DNA from: Frigoribacterium sp. VKM Ac-2836
GTDB lineage: Bacteria; Actinomycetota; Actinomycetes; Actinomycetales; Microbacteriaceae
Direction of reading: 5' to 3'
DNA: 64,000 nucleotides
Assembly (NCBI RefSeq): GCF_013248995.1
Contig: NZ_JABRPK010000002.1
Location: forward strand, 124,001-188,000
The number at the start of each line of letters is the position of its first letter. Within the stretch, counting starts at the first letter, position 1. Positions 23,375 to 31,840 of this stretch are shown piece after piece. The notes under the pieces are model-generated. The model had not been told where the DNA came from. It made no database searches and saw only the letters and a program-made list of their open reading frames with translations. Both the position numbers and the translations under genes were made by a program.

Positions 23375-24763
23375 CTAGCTAGGCATGTCCACGAACCGCG
23401 AGAACATCCCGTGGAACGCCACCGTGATGGTGTCGGTGGGGCCGTTGCGGTGCTTGGCGACGATGAAGTCGGCCTCACCCTGGCGGGGGTTGTCTTTCTC
23501 GTAGGCGGACTCGCGGTGCAGCAGGATGACCATGTCGGCGTCCTGCTCGAGCGAACCGGACTCTCGCAGGTCGCTGATCGCGGGCTTCTTGTCGGCACGC
23601 TGCTCGGGGCCACGGTTCAGCTGCGACAGCGCGATCACCGGCACCTGCAGCTCTTTCGCCATCAGCTTCAACGCACGCGAGAACTCCGACACCTCTTGCT
23701 GACGGCTCTCGACCCGCTTGCCCGACGTCATCAGCTGCAGGTAGTCGATCACCACGAGCTTCAGGTTGTGCTGCTGCTTCAACCGGCGGCACTTCGCCCG
23801 GATCTCGACCAACGTCATGTTGGGCGAGTCGTCGATGAACAACGGCGCGTCGTTGATGCGGCCACGCACCTGCGCGATGTTCGTCCAGTCACGCGCGTCG
23901 ACCGTTCCCTTACGCATGTTCTGCAGCGGCACACTCGACTCCGCCGACATCAGACGCATCGCGATCTCGCTTCGCCCCATCTCGAGCGAGAAGAACACCG
24001 AGGCCTGCCCGTGCTTGATCGACGCCGCCCGCGCCAGGTCGAGCGCCAACGTCGACTTACCGAGCGCCGGTCGCGCCGCCACGATGATCAGCTGACCCGG
24101 GTGGAACCCGTTCGTCAGGGCGTCGAGCTGCGCGAACCCCGTCGGCACACCCGTCATCTGGCCGTCACGACCCTTGGCCGCCTCGATCTCGTCGATCGCG
24201 ACCGTCACCGCCTCGTTCAGCGGCACGTAGTCCTCGGTCTGCACTCCCCCGGCCACGTTGTAGACCTCGGCCTGCGCATTGTTGACCAGGTCGACGACCT
24301 CGCCCTCGCTCGCATAACCCATCTGCACGATGCGCGTGCCGGCCTCGACCAGACGACGCAGCACCGCCTTCTCGGCGACGATCGACGCGTAGTACCCCGC
24401 GTTCGCCGCCGTCGGCACGACTCCGGTCAGGGTGTGGAGGTACTCCGCTCCCCCGGCCCTCGACAGGTCGGCCGACTTCATCAGCTCGTCGCTAACCGTG
24501 ATGACGTCGGTGGGCTCGCCGTGCGAGTACAACCCGAGGATCGCGTCGTAGATGACCTCGTGCTTGGGCACGTAGAAGTCCATGCCGCGGACCGTCTCGA
24601 TGACGTCGGCCACGGCGTCCTTGCTCAGCAGCATGCCGCCGAGCGCGCTCTGCTCGGCCAGCAGGTCGTGCGGCGGGACGCGGTCCATGTTGACGGGGCC
24701 ACCACGGTCGCGATCACGGTTGTTCGACGCATCGGGAGCAAGACCGAGATGGGCGATCGACAT
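23375..24763 (-). CDS. dnaB: Replicative DNA helicase
   Basis: The 462-residue DnaB unwinds DNA at the fork as a hexamer. The N-terminal helical domain starts VPPHDLLAEQSALGGMLLSKDAV. The RecA-like motor has Walker A ARPALGKST, Walker B LVVIDYLQLM, and the H3/arginine-finger region VIALSQLNRGPEQRADKKP...SGSLEQDADMV. The start MSIAHLGLAPDA is typical of actinobacteria. It is monocistronic here, separated from the rpsF-rplI operon by the ribose genes. Its upstream region carries several DnaA-box-like nonamers. No intein is present. Confidence 0.96.
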   Translation of the reverse strand: MSIAHLGLAPDASNNRDRDRGGPVNMDRVPPHDLLAEQSALGGMLLSKDAVADVIETVRGMDFYVPKHEVIYDAILGLYSHGEPTDVITVSDELMKSADLSRAGGAEYLHTLTGVVPTAANAGYYASIVAEKAVLRRLVEAGTRIVQMGYASEGEVVDLVNNAQAEVYNVAGGVQTEDYVPLNEAVTVAIDEIEAAKGRDGQMTGVPTGFAQLDALTNGFHPGQLIIVAARPALGKSTLALDLARAASIKHGQASVFFSLEMGRSEIAMRLMSAESSVPLQNMRKGTVDARDWTNIAQVRGRINDAPLFIDDSPNMTLVEIRAKCRRLKQQHNLKLVVIDYLQLMTSGKRVESRQQEVSEFSRALKLMAKELQVPVIALSQLNRGPEQRADKKPAISDLRESGSLEQDADMVILLHRESAYEKDNPRQGEADFIVAKHRNGPTDTITVAFHGMFSRFVDMPS

Positions 24764-24903
24764 GGGTCCTCCAGCGAGAATCGGGTGGGTGCGGGGCAGC
24801 ACCGAAGACGCTCAAGGCAGTTCTACGACGAACCCCCGACATCCCCTTGCCGAACCGCCGTGACCCACCCCTATGAGCGCGGGTACACCTTATGGACACC
24901 GAG

Positions 24904-25066
24904 TTCTCCACAGCAAATGCACCTGTGGATAACTCTGGGGAGAACCGGTGAGCAACGCCGGACGACCCTGGGGAGAACTGTGGATCACGCTGTGGACAAC
25001 GAGATACTTCAGTCGACTTAGGCGCCTCTGACCAGGTATTTCGCGATTCCACACCTGTGTGGAGAA
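24904..25066. promoter_or_regulatory. Cluster of DnaA-box-like nonamers upstream of dnaB
   Basis: Five nonamers close to the DnaA consensus lie in about 160 bases: TTCTCCACA (24904), TGTGGATAA (24924, perfect), TGTGGATCA (24979), TGTGGACAA (24991) and TGTGGAGAA (25058). The gap from 24764 to 25265 has no gene. The cluster may link dnaB transcription to DnaA or titrate DnaA. Confidence 0.6.
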
Positions 25067-25265
25067 AATTGTCTAAACCGGGGGTTGAGACATCCGATTT
25101 GACATCTGCCTGTGCACAAGAGATTTGACTTTGACCCTTTTCAACCGATACCGACGCAGCCCGCGTTCAGCTTCCCGTAACCCCCGAAGACGGGCCGTGC
25201 GAAGGGCCTGGTCAGGGCGGTATCGGGGTCCGGCACCGCGCCTCCCGCCGGTCCCGGACGACGAA

Positions 25266-25325
25266 GAACCACAGCGGGGACGATGCATCACCCCGAAGAG
25301 TGGTTCATCGTCCCCGCTGTGGTTC
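25266..25325 (-). terminator. Terminator of the ribose operon
   Basis: The 20-bp arms at 25266-25285 and 25306-25325 pair perfectly (GAACCACAGCGGGGACGATG on the left) around a 20-base loop. They begin 15 bases after the rbsD stop on the minus strand. Confidence 0.8.
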
Positions 25326-25340
25326 GCGGGGCCAGCTGCC

Positions 25341-25724
25341 TCAGAAGGGAACGCCGCAGCGCAGGACCACGTTCGCGTACGGCGTCGCCTCGCCCGTCCG
25401 GACGAGGAGGCGCGCCCCACCCGACAGCCGCTTCAGCTCGTCGTGCGACACGTACGCCACGTCGTCGAAGCGGGACGTGATCCAGTCACCGGCGGGGGAG
25501 TCGTGGCTCTCGTCCGCGGCCGTGCAGGCCTCGAACACCACGTCGGTGGTCAGCGCGTCCAGCACGTCGGCGAAGGCGGGCAGACCGTGGACGACGGCGA
25601 GGTCGACCACGGGGACCCCGGCCGGCAGGGGCAGGCCGCAATCCGCGACGACGACCAGGTCGCCGTGCCCGAGACCGCTGACGGCGTGGTTCAGCTGCGC
25701 GTTGAGCAGCCCGCCGCGCTTCAC
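25341..25724 (-). CDS. rbsD: D-ribose pyranase
   Basis: The 127-residue RbsD interconverts beta-pyranose and beta-furanose forms of ribose before phosphorylation. It shows the family opening KRGGLLNAQLNHAVSGLGHGDLVVVADCGLPLP with the conserved His (NHAVS) and Asp, and the closing EATPYANVVLRCGVPF. The GTG start at 25722-25724 overlaps the ribokinase stop by four bases, confirming the last place in the operon. The long open frame upstream is antisense noise. Confidence 0.9.
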   Translation of the reverse strand: MKRGGLLNAQLNHAVSGLGHGDLVVVADCGLPLPAGVPVVDLAVVHGLPAFADVLDALTTDVVFEACTAADESHDSPAGDWITSRFDDVAYVSHDELKRLSGGARLLVRTGEATPYANVVLRCGVPF

Positions 25725-26761
25725 GAGGTCACCCCGGCAGCAGCAGCGGCAGGCAGCTCGTCGTCCAGCGTCGGGTACGACGCCTGCGTGCCCACACCCG
25801 TCACCGAGAACGCCCCGACGCGCACGGCGTCCCGGGCGGCCTCGACCAGCGACGCCCCGGCGGCCAACCCGGCGGCCAGAGCGCCGACGAAGGCGTCCCC
25901 TGCCCCGGAGGAGTCGACCGCCGCGACGCGAGGCGAGGCCACCAGAACGGTGCCCGAGGCGTCGGAGACGATCGCCCCGGCGGCACCACGGGTCATGACG
26001 ACCGAGGTGACCCCCTGGGCGCGCAGGGAGGCGACGACCGACTCGTCGTCGACCCGCGCCTCCTCGTCCGAAGCCGAAGACGACACCGACGCCGACGCCG
26101 ACGCAGAAGCCGACACCGCGCCCGCAGCCCCGGAGGCGGAACCGCCCCACGCGGCCAGCAGCAGCCGACCCTCGTGCTCGTTCACGACCAGCGGATCCGC
26201 GGCCTTGACCACGTCCGACGGCACGTCGATCACGGGTGCGAGGTTGAACACCACGCGACCGCCGGCGTGCTGCACCGCGGCGGCGATGCCGTCCACGGGG
26301 ATCTCTCCCTGCAGCACGACGACCGCAGCCTCGGCCAGCACGGCCGAGTGCGACCCGACCGCCGAAGCCCCGACGGCGCCGTTCGCCCCGGGGACGACGA
26401 CGATCGTGTTCTCGCTGTCGCCCCCGACGCTGACGATCGCCAGGCCGGTGGGCCCGGGTACGGTGGCGACGCCGCTGACGTCGACACCGCTCGAGCGGAG
26501 GTGGGGCAGGGCGTCGTCGGCACGTCCGTCGTCGCCGACCGCACCGATCATCACGGTGCGGGCGCCGCGGTGGGCGGCGGCGACGGCCTGGTTGGCGCCC
26601 TTGCCGCCGGGGGAGAGGGTCATCGACGAGCCGATCAGCGTCTCTCCGGGCAGGGGGAGGCGGTCGACGGTCACGACCTGGTCGACGTTGATCGACCCGA
26701 CCACGACGACCGTGCCGGCCGAGCCGACCCCGCCGGCACCCTGCGATTCAGAACCGGTCAT
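25721..26761 (-). CDS. rbsK: Ribokinase with a Ser/Ala-rich insertion
   Basis: The 346-residue PfkB-family kinase phosphorylates ribose to ribose-5-phosphate. It shows VGSINVDQVV, PGGKGANQAVAAA (substrate binding), NLAPV, and the catalytic DSSGAGDAFVGALAAG with Asp289. It is about 35 residues longer than usual: residues 208-238 form a low-complexity stretch of alternating Ser/Ala ending DEEARV. That end is encoded by an exact copy of the dispersed 15-mer. The insertion sits after VVNEHEGRLLLAAWG, near the lid or nucleotide site, and is probably a tolerated surface loop. It overlaps rbsB and rbsD by four bases each. Confidence 0.92.
   Translation of the reverse strand: MTGSESQGAGGVGSAGTVVVVGSINVDQVVTVDRLPLPGETLIGSSMTLSPGGKGANQAVAAAHRGARTVMIGAVGDDGRADDALPHLRSSGVDVSGVATVPGPTGLAIVSVGGDSENTIVVVPGANGAVGASAVGSHSAVLAEAAVVVLQGEIPVDGIAAAVQHAGGRVVFNLAPVIDVPSDVVKAADPLVVNEHEGRLLLAAWGGSASGAAGAVSASASASASVSSSASDEEARVDDESVVASLRAQGVTSVVMTRGAAGAIVSDASGTVLVASPRVAAVDSSGAGDAFVGALAAGLAAGASLVEAARDAVRVGAFSVTGVGTQASYPTLDDELPAAAAAGVTS
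26051..26065 (-). repeat. Dispersed repeat, exact copy inside rbsK
   Basis: GACCCGCGCCTCCTC on the plus strand is the complement of the 15-mer. It encodes EEARV at the end of the low-complexity insertion of ribokinase. Confidence 0.85.
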
Positions 26762-27708
26762 TCGGTGAAGTCACCCACGTTCTCCTTCGTGACGGTGATG
26801 ACCTCGACGGCCTGGTCCGAGGGGCCGTCGTCGCCGCTGCCACCCTTGACGGCCTTGACCGCCTGGTCGACCGCGAGGGCGCCGAGCTCGGCGGGCTGCT
26901 GCGCGATCGTGCTCGAGAGCGTACCGGCCTCGATGGCCTTGAGGCCGTCCTCGGTGCCGTCGAACGCGGCGACCTTGACGTCGCTGCCGGCGCGCGAGCC
27001 GAGCGCCTGGATCGCTCCGAGGCCCATCTCGTCGTTCTCGGCGAAGACGCCCACGGCGTTCGGGTGCGCCTGCAGCAGGTTGGTGGTCACGTCGAGCGCG
27101 GTGGCGCGGTCGAAGTTCGCGGTCTGCTGCGCGACGACGGTGATGTCCGGGTAGGCCGAGATGCCCTTGGTGAAGCCCTCACCGCGGTCGCGGCTGGCCG
27201 AGGTGCCCGCGACACCCTGCAGCACGATGACCTCGCCCTTCTCACCGATCGCCTCGGCGAGGGCCTTGGCGGCCTGCTCACCACCGGCGACGTTGTCGCT
27301 CGCGACGAACGAGGCGACGTCGGCACCGTTCACGGCGCGGTCCACGGCCACGATCGGCACGTTCGCGTCGTTCAGCGCGGCGGCAGCGGGGCCGGCGGCG
27401 TCGCTGTCCACGGCGTTCAAGATGACGGCGTCGGCGGTCGAGGCCGCGGTCGCCAGCTGGTTGGCCTGGGTGGCCGAGTCGTTCTGGGCGTCGACGATCT
27501 CGAGGTCGACGTTCTGCTTCTTCGCCTCGGCGGTCGCGCCGTCACGCAGCTCGACGAAGAACGGGTTGTTCAGGGTGCTGAGCGACAGGACCACCGTGGG
27601 GCGGTCCGCCTCTCCGGCGGGGGTGCGGTTGCAGCCGGCGGTGCCGGTCGCGACCAGGGCGGCGATCGCCGTGACGGTGGCGGCCTTGCGGAACGAGGTC
27701 AACTTCAT
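26758..27708 (-). CDS. rbsB: Ribose ABC transporter substrate-binding lipoprotein
   Basis: The 316-residue periplasmic-binding-protein homologue is anchored as a lipoprotein (lipobox TAGC, Cys26). It shows the type I sugar-binding fold: VVLSLSTLNNPFFVELRDGA, DAQNDSATQANQL, ILNAVDSDA, VAVDRAVNG, SDNVAGG and FAENDEMGLGAIQAL, all close to RbsB. It delivers ribose to RbsA/RbsC. The start has GGACAC upstream. Its stop overlaps the ribokinase start (ATGA). A 199-base gap holding two inverted dispersed repeats separates it from rbsC. Confidence 0.92.
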   Translation of the reverse strand: MKLTSFRKAATVTAIAALVATGTAGCNRTPAGEADRPTVVLSLSTLNNPFFVELRDGATAEAKKQNVDLEIVDAQNDSATQANQLATAASTADAVILNAVDSDAAGPAAAALNDANVPIVAVDRAVNGADVASFVASDNVAGGEQAAKALAEAIGEKGEVIVLQGVAGTSASRDRGEGFTKGISAYPDITVVAQQTANFDRATALDVTTNLLQAHPNAVGVFAENDEMGLGAIQALGSRAGSDVKVAAFDGTEDGLKAIEAGTLSSTIAQQPAELGALAVDQAVKAVKGGSGDDGPSDQAVEVITVTKENVGDFTE

Positions 27709-27754
27709 CGTGTGTCCTTCGGGTTGGGGTGGGTTGGGTGATTCACGGGAGAAC

Positions 27755-27884
27755 GAGGAGGCGCGGGTCGGCTGGTGACCGCCCGTCGCCGTGGGCTGCG
27801 CCGCAGCCCCAGGGCCGGGCCCCGCAGCTGCCGCCGCTCCGCCGAGACGCGACGCCGCCCGTCCGGGCCGCACCGCGCCTCCTC
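27755..27884. repeat. Inverted pair of dispersed repeats between rbsC and rbsB
   Basis: An exact plus-strand 15-mer (27755-27769) faces an inverted CCGCGCCTCCTC (27873-27884). The intervening GC-rich DNA contains further self-complementary blocks. The whole unit of about 130 bases could fold into one hairpin, like a REPIN. Confidence 0.7.
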
Positions 27885-27907
27885 GGCTCGGAGGCTGTCG
27901 GTGCGAC

Positions 27908-28879
27908 CTAGCTGCTGCGCGTCTTGCGCCGCAGCACGTCGACGCCCACGGCGAGGGCGATGACGAGGCCGATGACGACCTGCTGCCAGAACGACGTGAC
28001 GTTCAGCAGGTTGAGGCCGTTGCGGATGACGACGAGCACGAGGGCGCCGATGATCGTGCCCGAGATGCGGCCGACGCCGCCGGCCAGGCTCGCGCCGCCG
28101 ATGACCACCGCGGCGATGGCGTCGAGCTCGTAGCCCGAGGCCGCCTGCGGCTGGGCCGAGTCCAGGCGTCCGGCGAGCAGCAGTCCGGCCAGGGCCGCGA
28201 ACAGCCCGGCCAGGCCGAAGACCGTGACGACGATGCGCTTGACCGGCAGACCCGAGAGGCGCGCGGCCTCGGCGTTGCCGCCGACGGCGTACATCGACCG
28301 ACCGATGACGGTGCGGTTGAGGATGAACGACGCGACGATCGCGGCCAGCACGAGAACGATGATCGGCACGGGAACCGGCCCGATGCTGCCACCGAGGAAC
28401 GAGACGGCCGGGGGAGTCGCGATCGGGCGCCCGTCCGAGACGACGAGGGTCAGGCCGCGCGCCACGCTGAGCATGGCGAGCGTCGCGATGAACGACGGCA
28501 GCTTGCCGTACGCGCTGGCGAACCCGTTGACGAGGCCGGCCACGAGGCCCGTGCCGAGGCCGAGCGCGAGCGCCAGACCGCCGGGCAGCCCCGCCGTGGC
28601 GAAGAACCAGCCCGAGACCATCGCCGACAGCGCGGCGACCGAACCGACCGAGAGGTCGATGCCGCCCGCGACGATGACGAAGGTCATGCCGAACGCGAGC
28701 ACGGCCACGGTCGACACCTGGATGCCGATGTTCAGCAGGTTGCGGCCGGTCAAGAAGTCCGGGGTCGCGATGAAGAGGGCCAGGCACAGCACGACGAGCC
28801 CGACGAGGGCCCCGTTCGCGGCCAGGAAGGTCTTGATGTCGAAGGAGCGTCGCTGCGCCTTCACGGTGGTGGTGGTCAT
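27908..28879 (-). CDS. rbsC: Ribose ABC transporter permease
   Basis: The 323-residue membrane protein has eight to ten helices. It carries the BPD_transp_2 motifs IVAGGIDLSVGSVAALSAM and VVIGGASLAGGVGRISGTIIGALVLVVIRNGLNLLN, hallmarks of RbsC. It forms the channel with RbsA and receives ribose from RbsB. The ATG at 28877-28879 has GAGGACGAC upstream. It lies 31 bases after rbsA on the same strand. Confidence 0.94.
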   Translation of the reverse strand: MTTTTVKAQRRSFDIKTFLAANGALVGLVVLCLALFIATPDFLTGRNLLNIGIQVSTVAVLAFGMTFVIVAGGIDLSVGSVAALSAMVSGWFFATAGLPGGLALALGLGTGLVAGLVNGFASAYGKLPSFIATLAMLSVARGLTLVVSDGRPIATPPAVSFLGGSIGPVPVPIIVLVLAAIVASFILNRTVIGRSMYAVGGNAEAARLSGLPVKRIVVTVFGLAGLFAALAGLLLAGRLDSAQPQAASGYELDAIAAVVIGGASLAGGVGRISGTIIGALVLVVIRNGLNLLNVTSFWQQVVIGLVIALAVGVDVLRRKTRSS

Positions 28880-28910
28880 GGGTGTCGTCCTCGGGTCCGT
28901 GCTTCTCGGG

Positions 28911-30428
28911 TCAGTTCGTCGGGGGGACGTCGCGCGCCGCGAGCGTCATCAGGGTGTCTTGGGTGGCGTCGGCCGCGGCGACCTCGCCGGCGACGACCCC
29001 GTCGCGCATCACGAGGATGCGGTCGCTCATGCCCATCACCTCGGGCAGTTCGCTGCTGACCATCACGACCGCGCCTCCTGCGTCGGTGATGCGGTTGACC
29101 AGCTCGTAGATCTCGACCTTCGCGCCGACGTCGACGCCACGGGTCGGCTCGTCGAGCAGCAGCACGGACGAGCCGGCGATGATCCAGCGACCGAACACGG
29201 CCTTCTGCTGGTTGCCGCCCGACAGCGAACCGATCTCTTGGTCGATGTCGCGCATGCGGATACGCAGGGTCGAGGCGACCTCGTCCGCCTTGGCACGCTG
29301 GCCGGCGAAGTCGACCAGTCCGGCCTTCGCACTGCTGGCGAGCGTCGCGTAGCCCAGGTTGTCGTTGACCGAGGCGCCCAGCACGAGCCCCTGGGCCTTC
29401 CGGTCTTCGGGGACGTGGCCGACGCCTGCGGCGATGGCCCCGGCGACGTCGCCCTTCTTCAGGCGCTTGCCACGCACGGTCACGCTGCCCGAGTCGTACT
29501 TGTCGACCCCGGCGATCGCGCGGACGACCTCGGTGCGACCGGCGCCGACGAGTCCGGCGATGCCGAGCACCTCGCCCGCCCGCACCTCGAACGAGACGTC
29601 GCGGAACGTCTTCGAGGTGAGCCCGCGGACCTCGAGTACGACGGGGGAGTGGGCCTCGCTGCCGGGGGTGCGCGGGTACTGGTGCTCGATGTCGCGGCCG
29701 ACCATCAGGCGGACGAGTTCGTCCTCGCCGGTCGATGCGGGCACCTCGGCGACGAACGCGCCGTCACGCAGCACGGCCACGGTGTCGCCGATCTCGGCGA
29801 TCTCGTCGAGGTGGTGGCTGATGAACAGCATGCCGACACCGCGGGCTCGCAGCTGCCCGACGACACGGAACAGGATCTCGGTCTCGTGCCGGGTCAGCGC
29901 CGCGGTCGGCTCGTCGAGGATAAGGATGCGCGCGTCGATGCTCAGCGCCTTCGCGATCTCGACCAGCTGCTGGCGGGCGATGCCGAGCTCGCCGACCTTC
30001 TGGTCGACGTCGACGTCGAGCCCGATCAGGTCGAGGGCCGCGCGGGCGCGCTTCTTGAGCTCTGCGCGGTCGACGAGTCCGAATCGCGTCGGGAACCGCC
30101 CCATCATCACGTTCTCGGCGACGCTGAGCGAGGCGACGAGGTTGAGCTCTTGGTGGATCGTCGCGATGCCGAGCTTCTCGGCGGCGTGCGTGTTGGGCAG
30201 GTGGACGGCCTCGCCGTCGACCAGCACGCGTCCGGCGTCGGGCTGGTACACGCCCGACATCATCTTGATCAGCGTGGACTTGCCGGCGCCGTTCTCACCG
30301 AGCAGCACCTGCACGCGGCCGGGTCGGACGTGCACGGTGACGTCGTCGATGACCCGCACGGGGCCGAACGACTTGCTGACGTTCTCGAGCGTGAGCAGGG
30401 GGCGATCGTCGTCGATCGAGTGGGGCAT
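28911..30428 (-). CDS. rbsA: Ribose ABC transporter ATP-binding protein (two ATPase domains)
   Basis: The 505-residue fused double ATPase drives ribose import. The first domain has Walker A GENGAGKST, ARQQLVEIAKAL and Walker B ILILDEPTAALT. The second has the degenerate Walker A GLVGAGRTEV, the signature LSGGNQQK, and LLLDEPTRGVDVGAK. This is the typical RbsA/MglA layout. It starts three bases after the LacI-type regulator stop, so the regulator is the first gene of the operon. Confidence 0.95.
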   Translation of the reverse strand: MPHSIDDDRPLLTLENVSKSFGPVRVIDDVTVHVRPGRVQVLLGENGAGKSTLIKMMSGVYQPDAGRVLVDGEAVHLPNTHAAEKLGIATIHQELNLVASLSVAENVMMGRFPTRFGLVDRAELKKRARAALDLIGLDVDVDQKVGELGIARQQLVEIAKALSIDARILILDEPTAALTRHETEILFRVVGQLRARGVGMLFISHHLDEIAEIGDTVAVLRDGAFVAEVPASTGEDELVRLMVGRDIEHQYPRTPGSEAHSPVVLEVRGLTSKTFRDVSFEVRAGEVLGIAGLVGAGRTEVVRAIAGVDKYDSGSVTVRGKRLKKGDVAGAIAAGVGHVPEDRKAQGLVLGASVNDNLGYATLASSAKAGLVDFAGQRAKADEVASTLRIRMRDIDQEIGSLSGGNQQKAVFGRWIIAGSSVLLLDEPTRGVDVGAKVEIYELVNRITDAGGAVVMVSSELPEVMGMSDRILVMRDGVVAGEVAAADATQDTLMTLAARDVPPTN

Positions 30429-30431
30429 GGG

Positions 30432-31526
30432 TCAGTTCCTGCCGAGGGGTCGGGGTCGGGTGGGGTCTGTCGGGGACGAGGAGGCGCGGGTCGCCTCGCT
30501 CGAGGAGGCGCGGGCCGCGTCACCGCCGGAGGCGCGGGTCGTCGACTCGCGCACGATCAGTTCGCTCGGCAGGACGACCGAGTCGGGCGTGCGTCCGTCG
30601 ATGACCTCGTGCAACAGCTGGACGGCGATGCGGCCCATCTCCTCGACGCTGTGCGCGATGACGGTCAGAGCCGGGTCGAGCAGCGAGAACCACTCGATGT
30701 CGTCGAAGGCGATCACCGAGACGTCGGTCCCCATGCGCTTGCCGAGTCGGTTGAGCATGGCGATGGCGCCGACGGCCATGAGGCTGTCGGCCGCGAGCAG
30801 AGCGGTCGGCGGCTCGTCGAGCTCGAACAGGGCGTGCACGGCGGCCGAGCCGCTGGCCGACTGGAAGTCGCCGACGTAGACCAGGTCGGGGTCGGTGCTG
30901 AGGCCCAGCTCTGCGACGGCGGCCGTCCACGCCTCGAGTCGTTCGCGCCCGGTGGACACGCTCTGCGGCCCCGCAATGTAGCCGACGCGCTCGTGGCCGA
31001 GGTCGACGAGGTGCTGCACGGCGGCCCGGATGCCGGGGAGGCTGTCGGTCGTCACGCTCGGCACGTCGACGCCGGGGATCGTGCGGTCGACGAACACCGT
31101 CGGCACCTCGCGGGCGAGCAGCGAGTCGATGCTGGCCGAGTCGGTGCCCTGCGGGGCGACGATGACGCCGTCGACACGACGCGAGATGAGGGTGTCGAGG
31201 TAGCGGTCCTGCTGCTCGCGGTTCTCGTTGGCGTTGCCGAGCAGGGTGACGTAGCCGAGCTCGAGCAGGGACTGCTCGATGGTGTGGGCGAGGTCGGCGA
31301 AGAACGGGTTGCGGACGTCGGAGACGAGCAGTCCGACCGTGTCGGACCGGGTCGAGCGGAGTGCCCTGGCCTGCGCGTTCGGCCGGAAGTCGAGCTCGCG
31401 CACGGCCTGTTCGACCTGGGCCCTGGACTCGGCCGAGGTGGCCGGGTTGCCCGACAGAACACGGGAGGCCGTCGCGGCCGAGACGCCGGCGCGCTGCGCC
31501 ACGTCCCTGATCGTCACGGTGTTCAT
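30432..31526 (-). CDS. LacI-family regulator of the ribose operon
   Basis: The 364-residue LacI/RbsR-type repressor has the HTH TIRDVAQRAGVSAATASRVLSGNP and hinge helix NAQARALRSTRSDTVGLLV. The sugar-binding core includes NPFFADLAHTIEQSLLELGY and ADSLMAVGAIAMLNRLG. After the normal family end (ELIVRESTTR) comes an extra tail of about 33 residues rich in TRAS/ARAS/SSS. That tail is encoded by three copies of the dispersed repeat in about 60 bases. As the first gene of the ribose operon with palindromic operators just upstream, it most likely represses its own operon and is released by ribose. Confidence 0.9.
   Translation of the reverse strand: MNTVTIRDVAQRAGVSAATASRVLSGNPATSAESRAQVEQAVRELDFRPNAQARALRSTRSDTVGLLVSDVRNPFFADLAHTIEQSLLELGYVTLLGNANENREQQDRYLDTLISRRVDGVIVAPQGTDSASIDSLLAREVPTVFVDRTIPGVDVPSVTTDSLPGIRAAVQHLVDLGHERVGYIAGPQSVSTGRERLEAWTAAVAELGLSTDPDLVYVGDFQSASGSAAVHALFELDEPPTALLAADSLMAVGAIAMLNRLGKRMGTDVSVIAFDDIEWFSLLDPALTVIAHSVEEMGRIAVQLLHEVIDGRTPDSVVLPSELIVRESTTRASGGDAARASSSEATRASSSPTDPTRPRPLGRN
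30478..30540 (+). repeat. Three clustered copies of the dispersed repeat in the lacI 3' end
   Basis: One exact copy (30478-30492), GAGGAGGCGCGGG (30502-30514) and GGAGGCGCGGGTC (30528-30540) share one orientation. They encode TRAS/ARAS/TRAS units in the repressor's extra C-terminal tail. Confidence 0.85.
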
Positions 31527-31578
31527 CGGGCTCTACCTCGTCGTAGTGGTGCGGGTCACGGGCCTGGTCGGCCTTGCG

Positions 31579-31606
31579 TGGAATCGATTCCATGGAACCG
31601 ATTCCA
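31579..31606. promoter_or_regulatory. Tandem LacI-type operators
   Basis: TGGAATCGATTCCA (31579-31592) and TGGAACCGATTCCA (31593-31606) abut each other, 53-80 bases before the lacI start. Each is a LacI-family style palindrome centred on CG. The pair together is also nearly palindromic over 32 bases. They are the likely binding sites of the adjacent repressor. Confidence 0.75.
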
Positions 31607-31688
31607 CGACAGTAGACGACCGGCCCGGCCCTGTCAACGCGAGGCCTGGAGGAGGCGCGCCCTCGCCCCGTCCCTCGACTGCCGGCCC

Positions 31689-31752
31689 ATGAACCCCGTT
31701 CCGGACAATGAACCCTGTTGCAACGGGGTTCATTGTCCGGAACGGGGTTCAT
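31689..31752. repeat. 27-bp perfect inverted repeat built from four ATGAACCC units
   Basis: The arms 31689-31715 and 31726-31752 are perfectly complementary around a 10-base loop. Each arm holds two ATGAACCC direct repeats 19 bases apart. It lies between the lacI promoter region and the rplI terminator. It could be a multi-site operator or a palindromic mobile element; it is too far from any stop codon to be a simple terminator. Confidence 0.8.
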
Positions 31753-31776
31753 CGCGACCCGCCCCCGGCACGCAGA

Positions 31777-31809
31777 AGAGCGGCGGCCCCCGAGGGGAAC
31801 CGCCGCTCT
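31777..31809 (-). terminator. Terminator after rplI
   Basis: AGAGCGGCGG (31777-31786) pairs with CCGCCGCTCT (31800-31809), with inner CCCC/GGGG pairing, about 30 bases after the rplI stop. Confidence 0.75.
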
Positions 31810-31840
31810 CGCGTACAGCAGGCGCCGAGGCGCCCGGGTG

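Noticed and set aside
23411-25021. A 536-codon plus-strand frame opposite dnaB
   Set aside because: DnaB motifs on the minus strand are complete; the plus-strand frame has no ribosome site or domain.
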